Assembly (NCBI GenBank): GCA_002803225.1
Contig: NXFV01001358.1
Coordinates: 22,279 to 86,278, forward strand
Direction of reading: 5' to 3'
Length of the DNA: 64,000 nt
Source: Gamarada debralockiae
Taxonomy: Eukaryota > Ascomycota > Leotiomycetes > Helotiales > Hyphodiscaceae
In this document: piece by piece, positions 34,888 to 47,400 of the stretch
Layout: every line of letters starts with the position of its first letter
Numbering within the stretch: position 1 is the first letter of the stretch
Program-made: the position numbers and the translations under genes
The notes under the pieces: generated by a model
The model's database searches: none
Told to the model about the DNA's origin: nothing
The model's input: the letters and a program-made list of their open reading frames with translations, nothing else

Positions 34888-36069
34888 ATGGACCCCCATC
34901 CGGCGACAAAACGCCAACGCGCTATAGCGACTCATGAAGCAGCTCGACAGACGCGCCAACCAAATGCATTCGTATCTAGCTTAGAGGACAAAGAAACGAG
35001 TTCTGAGGAAGAGTCGCGCAGAGAACTGATAGCTCGCATCAACGAGTTCTGGATCACGTCGAGTTCAGACACCATCACGATAGCCTCCCAAATCAATCGC
35101 CCAGCCCCTAACAAGCTTGCAGATATTTCAAAGAGAAAGGCCCCCAAATCTTGAGTAAGTCGATATCTGCAGACAGTTGCCTGTTCCGCAATTGCTAATA
35201 GCGTGCCAGCGGACAACAGACTATCGTGACTGTCAACTGTTGGTATGAGTACCCTGATACTGTGGTGCATATAACGCTAGTCTCAAATAGGCTTGATTTT
35301 CTTCAATATGTGACGTCTCTTCTTACAAGGCGTGCAACCTACTCCTTATGTCTACTATTTCTGACTCTAGCTATTCGGCCTAACCAACGGCTACTCCAAT
35401 GCTCTCTGTCTTACCGAAGGTCTACTATATACGATCTCGTCGAATTATACAGATATCTTCTAGACCTGCCAACATCAACGTCGGTTACCACCAGACTCCT
35501 CCCGCACCTTTTTGTATCCACAAAAACTTTATAACTTGTTATTCCCCTTACTTCGATGCTGCGTTCAATGGCAGATTTGCGGAGGGCGAGATTCAAGAGC
35601 TTGACCTCGATGACACGGACGCGGCGGCATTCGATATATTTGTCAATTGGCCGTATACAAAGAATCTAAAAGTGGAGCACACAGGACAAAGACCTTCCGC
35701 TGAAAGTCTAATCAATCTATGGATGTTAGTGGACCGAATATTGATTCCTAAGCTTCAATCCAAGCGCTGAGGGTCTTGGATAGCTTTCGAGAAGCTGGGC
35801 AGTTTGAGCATCCAGTTTATCACGACGTGTATGAAAAGAGAAGCAAGGATAGTTCTTTTCGGCGTTACATAGCTGGCAACAGCAATGACAACGCCCATCT
35901 CAAATGTAGAGAGATACCCTCACTAGCTTCTGATCGATATTATCAATGCGACAAAAGCGGAGTTGCGCCACGGCCCAGTCGCGTACTCGGGGGAAGAATT
36001 GATGGAATATCTTGTCAGCGAAGATATCGAGTTCCGAGCCGGAGACCAGCGCAAGAGTCGAGTGTTTGA
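34888..36069 (+). pseudogene. BTB/POZ protein, copy 2, split by solo LTR
   Basis: An ATG at 34888 opens a charged leader with KRQRAIATHEAARQ and ISKRKAPKS, ending in TGA next to a GTAAGT donor. Exon 2 starts near 35211 with GQQTIVTVN, is interrupted at 35238 by a 237-base solo LTR, and resumes at 35480. With the LTR and one copy of the 5-base duplication removed, the frame is continuous through FCIHKNFITCYSPYFDAAFNG, DLDDTDAAAFDIFVNWPYTK and LWMLVDRILIPKLQ. A stop at 35768 and later shifts follow, then LLIDIINATKAEL and EELMEYLVSEDIEF (to about 36060). It is a tandem duplicate of the upstream BTB copy. The tail contains a threefold GGACATT run near 36215-36235. Confidence 0.85.
35238..35474 (-). 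repeat. Solo LTR with 5-bp target duplication
   Basis: The element begins TGTTGGTATGAG and ends TCTAGACCTGCCAACA, so it has TGTTG/CAACA-type inverted ends. TCAAC flanks it on both sides (35233-35237 and 35475-35479). Its two ends match the LTR of the copia element at 60852-61096: TATGAG-ACCCT-ATACTG and TCTAGACCT-CCAACA/TCAACA, with a shared CGCTAGTC..AAATAGGCTT stretch. The middle differs. Orientation is given to match that element. No internal retroelement sequence remains, so it arose by LTR-LTR recombination. Confidence 0.92.
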
Positions 36070-36697
36070 AGAAGGCCCCTGGTGCCTCATTCTCCTGACC
36101 AAAAAGCGAAAGCGGTCCACAATAATGGCTTTGGGGATTAGATTCGAATACTTAGGCTGTGCTATTCCGAACGGAGATGATCCCCCCTGTTTGGCTGAAC
36201 TAAGCCTGCCGATGGACATTGGACATTGGACATTGAATATTGAATCTGCCATGTTAGCAGTGCTATTATTAGCGATCTCAGCACTGATACAAAAAAGAGT
36301 TCAGTGGTAGACCTTGTTCATAGCACAGGCAGTGAAATTTTCAATTAACAGAGATGTTGGGCCGACATACGAGCTTACCTGGCAGGCTCATTTGTTTACT
36401 TGTTCTATGATCACAGTGGAGGTCCCGGCATTTCCTAGAATTCGATATCCGACTTAACAACTATTCAGACTTCCTCTCTACTGTATTTGTGCGTATTGAA
36501 TTCGTAAGGATGCTGGCATTTTGATCGCAACTCATTCCCCTCTTTTCCAAACACGAGCTTTGGGGGTTTGCGTAACCGAGCCGAGGCTATTTTTGGGTTG
36601 CAGATGGCCATGACCCACAACCTGCAAAGCCTCTCCTGAACATCAACACCATCACGAGACCTCACCCACTCATTTTCCAACCCCCCTAATTCTCGCA

Positions 36698-37273
36698 ATG
36701 AATGAACCAGACCTCGCTCACTTCTCCTCCATACCGTGGTGTTCTGCCCTCCTCTCCAATCCTACCTACAAAATCACCCCTACATTCTCGCGGCAGCCCA
36801 AACCCTCAACAGAAGACTCTCTGATCGCCATCTCATTATCATCTCCCTCGACCATCAAGAACTGCCTATCACTCTACAAACCTTCCGCCCCACCATCCAC
36901 CTTCATCGAGGAAGTCATAACCCTGCTCACCCTTGGCGATGGCATGAATGGTGGGGTAAACATGCTTCATGGCGGTATAATTGCAACGCTGATGGATGAT
37001 GTTATGGGGACTTTATTGACGGTGAATAAGGATCATGGTGGACTACCGTTGACACAGAGTACGGTGACGGCGAGTCTGACAACAAAGTATCTGAAAGGAA
37101 TCAGAACGCCGGGAACCGTGGCTGTCGTGGCAAGGTGTAGGAAGAGGGAGGGGAGGAAGTTTTGGCTTGAGGCTGAAGTTAGGGATGGATTGGGTGCTGT
37201 ATTGGCGAAGGGGGAAGCTCTCTGGATTAAGTTGGAAAAGCAGGAAGGGGATAAGGAGAAGGGAAAGTTATGA
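36698..37273 (+). CDS. Hotdog-fold thioesterase (PaaI/THEM4-like)
   Basis: Single exon, 191 residues. The hotdog core has the PaaI-type signature NMLHGGIIATLMDD at about 88-101, where the helix after HGG packs on the sheet and the Asp is in the active-site region. A strand then carries the conserved TKYLKGIRTPG segment and a C-terminal strand has AEVRDGLGAVLAKGEALW. Family members hydrolyse acyl-CoA thioesters; fungal ones of this length are uncharacterised and usually single-domain. The start has ATG in an AATGAATG context. No targeting peptide is obvious, so cytosol or peroxisome by default; no PTS1 is present (ends GKL). Intact between two decayed genes. Confidence 0.88.
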   Translation: MNEPDLAHFSSIPWCSALLSNPTYKITPTFSRQPKPSTEDSLIAISLSSPSTIKNCLSLYKPSAPPSTFIEEVITLLTLGDGMNGGVNMLHGGIIATLMDDVMGTLLTVNKDHGGLPLTQSTVTASLTTKYLKGIRTPGTVAVVARCRKREGRKFWLEAEVRDGLGAVLAKGEALWIKLEKQEGDKEKGKL

Positions 37274-37718
37274 CGGGCCGAACGGAGGTGGGAGGAAGCT
37301 AGCGTGAGTTGGGAATGAAGCTCGAAATAGATGATATTTAGATTGCGGTAGATGGATTTAGTTATTCATTCACCAATCTATGCGAGTCGTGGGTCTTTTT
37401 TGGCTACCTCTAAGGAATGTTTGGTCACGTGACAGGGCAATTGACTCTTCCATTCTCCATTTCTTGCAGATAAAAGCAATGGACTTTTCAATTTAGATTG
37501 TTCTATCTACAAGTTGTTGTCAAGTGATAAGCAAGCTTTTTAAATGACGCAAGAGCTTATCGTCATAGCTGCAATCGGAAAGTCCGGTAGTGCGTCGAAT
37601 GTCAGGGGCAAGCCCACTCCAAATGACGAAGATATTTTAAAATTACTATTCAAACTCGTTCAGCCAGTTTCTCATCTCATGTCCGGCAACGCGACTGATT
37701 CAATTATCATCACTCACC
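37274..37718. other. Intergenic, no gene seen
   Basis: The stretch contains a GGTCACGTGACAGG palindromic E-box near 37427, a TATA-free A/T-rich segment and a small ORF at 37544-37747 without motifs. Confidence 0.4.
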
Positions 37719-38330
37719 ATGTCACCAACAGCCTTTCCGTCCACTAAATCCATCACCGAAACGGAGATCAGCCAGCCCACAATTTATCCTCCACTGCCAC
37801 AAGAAAGAGTTAGCACTGCGGGTACCTATTTCTAAGTGATATTTTGCGCCTTCATTACCCCTTCGTCTTTAAACTGGTCTGGTGGTTCGCACGATGGCGG
37901 CTTATCGAAGCGCTCCGCGCCGGCCACTTTTACGACCTACACGCCACAGTGGAGAATAAGCTTAGAGAAGCTAGTTCAAACATCCGGGACACGATATGAG
38001 ACCGTGATGTACAACGGCGAGTGGAGTACTGGGATAAGGATAATTTGCATTGAAAAGCATTTGAAGAAGGCCACTCATGGAAGCTTTGGTAGACAGTTAT
38101 GGACGCCGAAGATCCGAGGAATTCGCTGTTGTAGCGACAGTCTGAGGCAAGGTAGCCTGAGAGTGGCAGTGCTGAATCTGAGGTCGTTTACAAAAGAGTA
38201 GAGGATACACCGGATGGTCCTGATTCGAGCAGCGAGGATGGCGACTCGGTCCGGGGCGGCAAAGGAGAAGTAGACGAGTTGCGCTCGCGTCGCGGAGGCT
38301 TGCATGGTAGTTAAGCATGCTTTACCTACA
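37719..38330 (+). pseudogene. Unknown protein, decayed by Trp-to-stop changes
   Basis: An ATG at 37719 opens MSPTAFPSTKSITETE and runs about 37 codons to a TAA. A later frame, from about 37850, reads WWFARWRLIEALRAGHFY, a LREASSNIRDTI block, RDVQRRVEYWDKDNL and KAFEEGHSWKLW. Three stops interrupt it, at positions where Trp would fit: I-stop-D (TGA), H-stop-K (TGA) and W-stop-T (TAG). All three can come from TGG by G-to-A change. I do not recognise the family. Past about 38200 an acidic Ser-rich tail may continue (SSSEDGDSVRGG). It could be a relic of a gene present elsewhere in the genome. Confidence 0.45.
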
Positions 38331-38544
38331 GCGTAAATAGCAGACAATGATTTGGGGTAAATGCTACGAGAAAATTGGAGATGTTTGCACTGCGCGCCAA
38401 ATCAGACGGCCAAACATCATTATTATAATTCAAATTCTTAACGAAAGTTCGTTACTAGGTATCGCACATCATGGAAAGCCTATCCGAAGCCCCAACCACT
38501 TTCTCAACTTGCCCGCACACAGATCAAAATCAAAGAGAAGAGGC

Positions 38545-40681
38545 CTAGTGAGCCTGTGCCGGTTCGTTGAGGACCGGATGGTCACCATCCCCCTCCAAAC
38601 CATTAGGGCTGCCTTTCTCAACGACAGGAGGCTCAGAGATTGCGCCAGGCATGGGTTCCTCGCCCGACAGCTGCTCAAGCGTCAGGCGCTTCGTCTCGGG
38701 AATACAAAGGGTAGTGAAGATGCCCAGGAACATAAAGAGGGAGTAGATCTGCATGACGTGATTCTGCCATGGGTTGGCATTTTTTGGAGTAGCTCCGCGC
38801 GTGCGCAGCTTCGCGATCGCAGCTTGTCCGATGATGGAGCCAATTTTGCCGGATGCGGCGGAGATGCCGTGAGAGGTGGAGCGGTATCTTGTTGGGAAAC
38901 ACTCGCCAGGCACGATGAAAGTGGTGGAGTTGGGACCTTGAGAGATGGATTAGCACTGTGATAGAAGACGGTCCGACTGGGAATTGAATGAAATCGGGGG
39001 AGAAGAGAGACATAAGGCGCTCACCGAAATTGAAGAAATACTGGACAATGACATAGATGGCGAGATGTCCGTGAGGAGTCAGGTGCGTGTAGTAGAAACC
39101 CCAGACGATGAAGAGAATAGTAAGGCAGATAAATCCCATGAGTTGAATGGGTTTGCGACCCACGATGTCGCACAGTGCTACTGTTGTCCAGTATCCAGGA
39201 ATAGCTCCAGCACAGACAAGAATACAGCTTCCCGCTGCAACGTTGTAAAGGATTTTGTAGACTGTTGGGCCCGTGCCGTATCCAATAGCTGTAAGCACAG
39301 TCGAAGTATTTAGATTAACACCGTAGAATGCAACGTCCAACATGAACCATGAACCTGCTGTACCAAGTAGAATCTTTCCGTTCTTCCATTGGCCATAGTA
39401 GTGAAAGAAATCGCGCAAACTGGCTTTGGGCACTGTCAACTGCTCGGAATTCTTGCGACCCTGAGCACGGAGAATCTCATCGGGTGACCCTTCGTGCTTG
39501 CCCGTCATATAAGCTTCGACGTCGTCTTTAGCCTTTTCGGTATCCCGAGCAACATCGAAGGTATATCTTGGGGTTTCAGGAATCGTCAGACGATAATACA
39601 GAGCAATGCATGCTGGCACGGCTCCAAATCCTATATTACCTAATCAGCTAGACTGAAGCTGAGAATAAGTCAGAAGTTCTTACCGATCAAAGTACGCCAC
39701 ATCTTATCAACAGCTAAGGCGCAGACTCCGGTACATGTGGCATAGGTCTTTGCCGTCAATAGCGACTCTTTAAAGCCGAGAGTCACAAAGAGCATGACCA
39801 AAGCACCGCATAGCTGGCCGAAGCCTTGCATGGAAAATACTGCAGCCATCATAGCACCACGCCACTTGGTGGTAGCGAATCTGGTAAGACATTAGCGCCA
39901 TTTATGAATCCGTAAAAATTAAGCACGCTTACTCGGAGGTGATGATTGAAGATAGAGGGTAGTCTCCACCAATTCCTTCGAAGAATATCAGCAGTTGCTA
40001 CTCCAACTTGCACCAAAAGCATGATGAACTTACCAATACCCATTATTACACGCCAGAATATAAGCAACCCAACAATATCAGTTCCCGGACCTGGCCCGGT
40101 AAGAGCTTGTGCCAGAGTCGCGACGATAATGACGATGAGCTCAAGGCCGTACATCTTCTTTCGGCCCACAAAATCTGCTAATGCGCCGAAGCCGAATTGT
40201 CCAACGACAGTTCCCGCAGAGGTGGAGACTTTGATAGCAGTATCCGAAGAAACAGGGAGGACGCCTTTGGTCCCATGCGAGTATACAATACCAACCATTG
40301 TCGAGAGAAGCGACACAGCAAAGATATCGTAGGAATCGGTGAAGAAGCCCTGTGAAAATCTCCGAGTCACTTTTTGCCCAATAGAAGAAGAGAGAGCCAA
40401 GCGGTATTTCATAAATTTTGAACTCAAATAACTTCCCATTTAGGAGAGTTGCTCGAGCTAAAACTCACAACCTCGACCAGTATAAGAAAAGGGTTATTCT
40501 AAGAATTACTCACAACGCCGGCTACAACGCAAGCTCGGACATGGTACCAGCCAAACGGTGCTTTGTCAATCTCTGCGAGAGCGAGACGGCGACGTTCATT
40601 TGGGTCGCTGATGTGGGCGAAATCGACATAGGCATTGTGGAAAGCGCTGTTTCCACCCTTGGAAGCAGTCACAGGATCCAT
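38545..40681 (-). CDS. High-affinity phosphate:H+ symporter (PHO84 type)
   Basis: Six exons on the minus strand: 40514-40681, 40034-40349, 39933-39975, 39684-39880, 39025-39630 and 38545-38936, all with GT-AG ends and consistent phase (573 residues). Exon 3 is only 43 nt. The ATG at 40681 follows an in-frame GTG that I do not use. The family signature across exons 2-4 reads GIGIGGDYPLSS, then SEFATTKWRG and MQGFGQ. About 12 membrane segments with a long central loop (AYMTGKHEGSPDEI) follow, and the tail ETKRLTLEQLSGEE is typical. Function: uptake of inorganic phosphate at the plasma membrane, coupled to protons. Two CACGTG boxes 250-355 bases upstream fit control by a NUC-1/Pho4-type regulator. 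Confidence 0.93.
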
Positions 40682-40930
40682 GGGGAACACAGTTCTGCAG
40701 CAGATGATCCGGTATTTTCTTTAAGAGATTTATGAAAAGCGCAAGGAAAGTTGCGAATCTTAACCTTGAAATGAAAATCAACTCAGCGAAGGCAAGACTG
40801 TAAATACTTGGGGAAGGCGTCAAGTGCAGGGGTATTATTCTGGGCGCAGCAGCCTTGCACTACCATCCCATGTCAATTGTTCTCGAAGAGGCTGATACTA
40901 AAACAGAAACTCGACGATGATTTGACACGA

Positions 40931-41035
40931 CGAGCACGTGCTCGAATCGTTGGATGAGAACGGTTCCTGAAGACGCGGGGGAATAAGTGTGAACCCCAGA
41001 ACCGTGCCCCCGGCGAGTAAGAAATCAGGCACGTG
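40931..41035. promoter_or_regulatory. Two CACGTG boxes upstream of phosphate permease
   Basis: One CACGTG (40935-40940) lies inside a perfect 14-base palindrome, CGAGCACGTGCTCG (40931-40944). A second is at 41030-41035. They are 254 and 349 bases from the permease ATG. NUC-1 in Neurospora and Pho4 in yeast bind CACGTG in phosphate-starvation promoters. The hexamer occurs about a dozen times in the window, close to chance, so only position and pairing favour function. Confidence 0.5.
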
Positions 41036-44000
41036 CAGCGCCAAGCTATCCGCTAAACGTTTTTATTTTGTATTTCTAGGCGCGAGCGGGATGGACCCAA
41101 CCCATGATGATTATGGATTTCGGCGAGAACCTGGGGCGTGGAAGTGTACCCGCAGCGCATTGGACAGTTATAGGCTTCGAAATTTGCGGAAAACTCCACA
41201 TCGACAGCTTGGCGGTCAGCCCCGAGCGCAGATATACCTCCATCTGACAGTACAACCAATCGGCCCACGTTGCCGTCTTCCTCTTACTACGCCACCTCTG
41301 GACGCTCCTTCCTGAAATACTGGTAGCACCGTCTGAACGAGACAAATATGCAGCGTCGTGATTAGAGAAATCGTGGTCCCCATGTAGATTGAGTGAACGG
41401 TTCCTAGGCTTAGCCATCGTTTGGAACGCCTTGTAAAGGTCTGTGATGTGTTCTTAGCAGTACTAAAATCAATTATCTTTGCTGTGCCGAGGTCTATGCT
41501 AGGCGGTTAAACTATACCTTCCCAATCTAGCATCCAAAATCACCCCTCAGCCACCACCGAAAACCCGAGTTGGATCCCAGGAAGCGTATGGCTTCCAACC
41601 CTTTGGCGCTGACCTATCGCTCTCACCGAAGGCGTTAGCCATGGTATCGTGAAAGTCTTGGGAGTGAGGTCAACGGTGTACTCGGATTTTAGCGGCGTCC
41701 TTGACAAGAAGCTTGGCTTCAGATAAGACTTCCGATAAAACTCTTGGGTCTCGGTAAGCTTCCTTAGCATCAATTAAAGCTTTCGGTTGGGCCATGAGCG
41801 TGCACGAATACTTCGTAGATATTGGTGCGAGGACAATCCCCAACGAAATCAATTAAGTTAAAGAAGATAAGGGAAAACGTACAAAGGCGATAAACTGCGC
41901 CAATAAAAAATCCGGGGCTCGCATCAAATCTGACATTTGCTCCTAGCCTCAACTCTTGCGCAATCGTGATATTGGACGATAGGTATTCAAAAGGTAAGCC
42001 GCCAAGGCATTATTTCAGCCGAATCTCTGGCGAGGACTTGGCAGGACTTGGCAGGAGACGTCAAATGTCTTGAAGTAAATAACCGCTTCCATTCATGGAA
42101 AATCGATGGTTTGACGTGTTGTTGTGAGTGAACATGGCGAGAAAGAAAGAGAAATGTCGAAGAGAGGTCAAAGGGTCAGAGGTAGTCAATATAAGCTTCG
42201 GATAACTCGGAATCTAGCGCCTGATCAAATTAGCAGTGCACAGATGACGTAGATTGGAAGGCTGGGGAGGACCTGCAAAGTGGTTACAAAGACGACATCC
42301 GTCTAATAGTCTCCCTGCTATAGTAGAGGACCATTATAAGTCGAGTTTATGGAACGAAGAGTATAGTGGGAGGAGTAGCAAGACTGCATAGCCAAGTGGT
42401 CAATAGGGTGAAGACGAGAAAATTGATAATTCATGAGGACTTGGCTTATGCACCACAAATGTTGGTTATTAAGAGGGGTACGATGGGAGGGATTGATACC
42501 TTGGGAGGTGAGCCTGAAAAGAAGGAGATGTGGGTTGAGAAGTTGTAGTCAGCCGCCGACATATGAGAATGCCGGACAAGCTGCAGAGGGAAGTCAAGGA
42601 CCGGGGTCGGGGTCGGGGTCGGGATATGTTCGTGTTAATACCGATATGGAAGAGTAGTAACGGGTGGTTCAGAATCATGATTTGGCCCATGAATTCAGCC
42701 AAATGCGATTCCATAAAGCATCTCAGGGTATCAATAAAGCAAGAGCAAACCACGATGACGTGATCAGCCCAGATCCCCTAACAACGCACTCTCTCCAAAT
42801 GATTCTGTCCTCTGTGCCAGTCGGGAAAGAAACCCCTCGAAATATCCATTTCACTCAAGTACAAGGAAGTATTTCCAACAACGATTTTCCCACACTACCT
42901 TCAAACTCTCCTACCAAAACAAAATCCCGACACCTGTTGACTTTCCAAATCGACAACCTCGAAATGAATGAATTATTCATCCTCCTAGCAGTTCTAATCA
43001 ACCTCTTCTTCTTCCCCGAAGCAAGCTAAAAGAAGGACGACAAAGCCTCATCTGCGAACTACGAGCAATATAGTCTTACGAAATGCATCAAAAGGTCGAG
43101 AAACTCTATGCCTCTATCTCATCCACCGGATCAGAGAGCACAAAAAGACTTATTAAAGTGGAGCGACGTGAGAATTACGAAAGTATTAAGATTAGAACTA
43201 TTTATATCGAGGACTGAAGATTTGCGTACAGTTAAGACGGGCAGCGGACATCTTGAGGGATGGGCCTGAGAAATTCTGCAAATGTGAAAGCTGCAAATGG
43301 GGAGAGGATTACGCCTTCGTCAATCATAGGAAGGATAAATCTTAAATGCTCTCCATTCTTTAAAACTGTTCTTGTCTGAATTCTTGGTATCTCTTGCCAG
43401 TCCAATGAATGTTCGACTCCAACGAAATATCTAGCAGGGTATCAAGCCAAAGAAATCTTGGGGTGTGGTGACCAGTCTAGATCTAAGCACTGCGATCTCT
43501 GGAATACTTTCCGGGGTGTATCTCCGAGTCTAAATATAAATCACTCTAAGTGTAAGGTGACTATCTAGAACCCACTTAGACCTCTTGTCTCATCACCTTG
43601 TTTACACATAGATTCTCGTCCACTCTCCACGCAACCAATTGCCAAACTGTCGATTTTACCAAATATCATGACTTGTCAAACTCGACAAGTTTCGGTCTCC
43701 TATTGAAGATTAGACATTCGAGGATCCAGTCTGCGCGGCCTCACTCCGCTGGCCCGCTCGTCTCCCGTTCAGTACCCAAACCCACACCTTCCATAATGAA
43801 CCAAATCTTCATCAGCCTCCTCCTCGGAGTCCTCATCCATGGCTGTACTTGGTCTAAATTATCTCGGCGCGCAAGTTGAAAACCGATCTCTGATCCGCCA
43901 CCTGAAGAACACATCATCCAATGAGCTGCATCGGACCATAGAGGCGATGTACTGGTGTAACGAGAAAAACCGAGGAACATCAAAAGAAGATCAAGATGGC

Positions 44001-44427
44001 GCGATACCACGATGACGAAACTAGTAATAATAGGAGGATCTTGATCGAAGAAAACCTGAAGTACGCTCCGTCCAGAGGCGGCTGAAGACGGACGCGGATG
44101 GAGCTGGTCTCGATAGCGAAAGTGCGCAGTGCTGTTTGCAGGGATGAGAGATCAGTACCGAGAAGGGGAACATTCTGCCGTCGTATAATAATGTACCACC
44201 TATTTGAGACAGAGGATGGTCTTGTCCAGTTGGAGTTGAGGATGGCCTCTATGCTCGTCGTCCAATTTAGGTAAATCATCAATAGAATGAGAGTCTTCTG
44301 TTCCTGTTGATCATTCTTGTCCCACCTAGCGTTGTCGTTGTGCTTCTTCTATCCCTTGATTACCAGGTTTGTAACTCCATGCAGGGGTGCGTAGAATCAG
44401 TGGCGTGAAATCCGTCGAGGCATCCAA
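41036..44427. other. 3.4-kb stretch without a recognisable gene
   Basis: No family motif was found on either strand. Minus-strand ORFs at 41076-41417 and 41540-41952 have some protein-like composition but no recognisable domain and stop or shift often, so they may be relics. A GGGGTC run of about three units is at 42603-42622. A short plus-strand ORF at 43796 begins with a hydrophobic leader (MNQIFISLLLGVLIHG) but stops after 28 codons. Confidence 0.5.
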
Positions 44428-47400
44428 TCATGCCAGCTCACTGGCCGCCGATGTTCCCCCAACGGGAACAGAAGTCATCGTAGCCGCACTGCTTCCAGGC
44501 CTAGACGAACCAAAAATGCTAGTAGAAGCACTTCCAGGGAGTATGTTGTCGAGCGGACCACGAAGCATTTTCAGAACATTGCCCCTCCATGACTCAAAAC
44601 CGACGATATCCCTAACACACAGAAGTCAGTGCCTATTGGAGAGAAGGAAGAACAGCACTTACACCCCAAAGTCCGTCGTTGCCAGATCACTAATCTTTTG
44701 GGATGCGCTAGGGCTCTGAGCGAAACTGATGAACTGAATCGTCACCTGGCCCCGAGTCATCTTGCTCGCGATGAGGAAGTCCGCCATCTCCTTGATCGTC
44801 ACCTTTGGATCTACCCCTTTACCCCACTCTCCGTTCGTCAAGATATAAATACTCATCGGTCGGACCACAGCTTTTTTGCCCTTCGCTCCCTTCGCCGCAT
44901 ACAGCCTGGCTCTGTAGGTCTGCAGTTGTAGATCGAGACGGTAAGCGATATTTGTTTCTCCTCCTGTTGTCTTTTTCTCCAAGTACTCGACGAGGTCAAA
45001 AGTGTCCTTTCGACGCCAGGTGTCGTATGAAATAGTGAAATAGAGCTCGGTCCCATCAGGGGACATACCCTTTACGACGTAGGATAAGGCCTCGAAGACT
45101 CGTTTCACGTCTGGCCAGACCGTAGCCATGGAATTACTATCGTCGATGATGAAGACCTGTGAAGGTATATGTTAGAGGTACTTCGGAACAATGGAAGCGG
45201 TGAGTGGCACGTACATGATCTCGGCCGTTCAGCCCTTCTATCGAGCTAGCCCCAGGTAGTGGCGGCACTTTCGAGGACTTCTTCACTTTCTTGTGCGCCT
45301 TCTTCCACTCCAAACATGTATTCAGTGACAGGAAATCCATATTATCCATATTCGGAGATTCCTCTGTCGGAGAGGACATGACGCTCGCATCGCTTGGAAG
45401 TGTCGGAACAGAGCGTGGTACTGATGCCGTTGAGTTATTGCGATCCCGGCCAAAGAAACTCTTCTCGGCCGGGCGGGCAGCTTCAGGGCTGAGAGTGAGA
45501 GGTGAACCCTCATGTGTTTTCGTAGGAAAGAGAGAAAACCCTCCAAGGCGTTTCTGTGATTTGGCGGGAATGTTCACCTCGTCTAGGCGGACGGGATTGG
45601 AGTCCTGGTGCACGCTTTGACGAGTTGAAGTGGAGTAGCCACTTGATGAATGTCGGCTACTAGCCCGACTTGCTGCGCGTCCAAGCATCTTTGTCTCATC
45701 GACACTTGGAACGGTCCGCAGGTCTCCAATGACAGAGTTGCGATTTGGTCGGATTTCATCCGGTGGCAATGTCTCTTCTTCGTGTGTGTATGCATCCGGA
45801 TGGATCGACGGCGGTGCAGTGGGTGGTTCACTGGTAACTGTATCGCTGTGGCTCACATATGACCGTGCATAAGACAGCGGATTTGGTGGTCTTCGGTACT
45901 CGCTAGAATTGTTTGACGGGCTTCGGAAAACGCGAGGTCGACCTTCGTTTGGAACATGTCTGTTTTGGTCGTAGTAGACGCTTGCGTGCGGGGAGGTGAG
46001 TGGTGTAATCGGTGAAACCACGGAGTTATTGTCGCCCAACTGCCAGCTGGCAATCGAACCATTGAGCTCTCTATCAAGGTCTGATACACTTCCTACCGTA
46101 CTTGCAATTGGCTGCCTGAAAGAACTGGTTCCAGTTACGTCGGTCCCTGAAGCACTAACTTGTGATCCACTGAGCTGCGATCCAGTGACTTGTGATCGCC
46201 AGTTCTCGACATTGGGGGGATACTGTCGTTCTGCAATTGAGGCCAAACCAGGTGTCAGACCCCGTGGGATGGGTGGAAGCGGTGCTGTGGGAGGGGCATA
46301 TCGAGGAAGAGAGCGACCTTGGCTACTGCCCGGTCTGGGGAATTGGTCTCCGGAGAGCTTGTTGCGTGCCTTTGCTAAAACCATTTCGGCTTTACGAATC
46401 AAGGCTTTGGCGTTGGGTCGGTCTTCCTCCCATAACATCTCGTCCACCATTGCATCTAGAACATCTTTGGTAATATAGTCAGATCGTCTCAAGCGATCCT
46501 CGACATCCCTATGACAGTCGAGAACTGATTGAAGAACACGCTCTCCGTCATGGAACCCGTCGCTGCTTTTGAATAAGATTCTGTCCGTTTCGGCCATCCG
46601 CTGTCGGCGATACTCCGCAAGCCCTTTGTATCCATCCGCGATCCACATGGCAGCTTCACTGAAAATACAGCCCAGTGACCATATGTCGGACGCCCAAGTG
46701 ACCTTCGGCGGAATTTGCGTGTGACCTTTATGGTTATATGGCATGTAGCATTCTGGCGCGCCTATCACACGGTGTCAGATGACATGTGAGTTAGAGTTAG
46801 AGCAACTAACTATTTACGTACCATAAGGAGCAGCGTCTTGCATATCATTCGACGCTGACTCTCCGTCTTTGGAGACCTTGTCTCTGATATTGTTGAGGCC
46901 AAAATCTGCGAACTTGAATTGCCAATCCGATGGTGACTGCGCGCCATTGCTTACAACAAGCACGTTCTCGGGTGTAACGTCGCGATGGGCCCTGAAAATG
47001 TCAGAAAAGAGCTGAAAATTTACACATAGTATCTTACTCTCTAACAGAGTGGATAGCTTTTAACCCTTTGATTAGTTGAAATAGGTTTTCCCAGAACTTG
47101 ATGATATCCACTCCACGGCTAGGTGGTGATTCTGTCTGAAAAAACTCCTCCAGAGATCCCTTGTCGGCATATTCAAGTAGAATATTGAATTCGTCCCCAT
47201 GAATATAGCTGCCATAGTACCTAATGATGCTGTCGGCGTGCTTCACGCTGCGAAACCCGTTGACTTCCTCCTTGTAAGGCCCTTCGCCTTCCTTCGTTGG
47301 GTATCTTTTGAGTATGAATGTATCGATGTTTGGGTTGTTTATTGACTTCTGTGTTATTAGCTCGCGGCTTTGGTCAAAGACTAGGATTAAATCTTACAGT

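Noticed and set aside
41540..41952. Minus-strand gene with several adjacent ORFs
   Set aside because: Frames change without plausible introns and no family motif is visible.
42664..43029. 121-codon plus-strand ORF
   Set aside because: Composition is not protein-like and it lacks any recognisable segment.
43796..43879. Short secreted peptide gene (hydrophobic MNQIFISLLL leader)
   Set aside because: Only 28 codons with no second exon that keeps frame; too little support.
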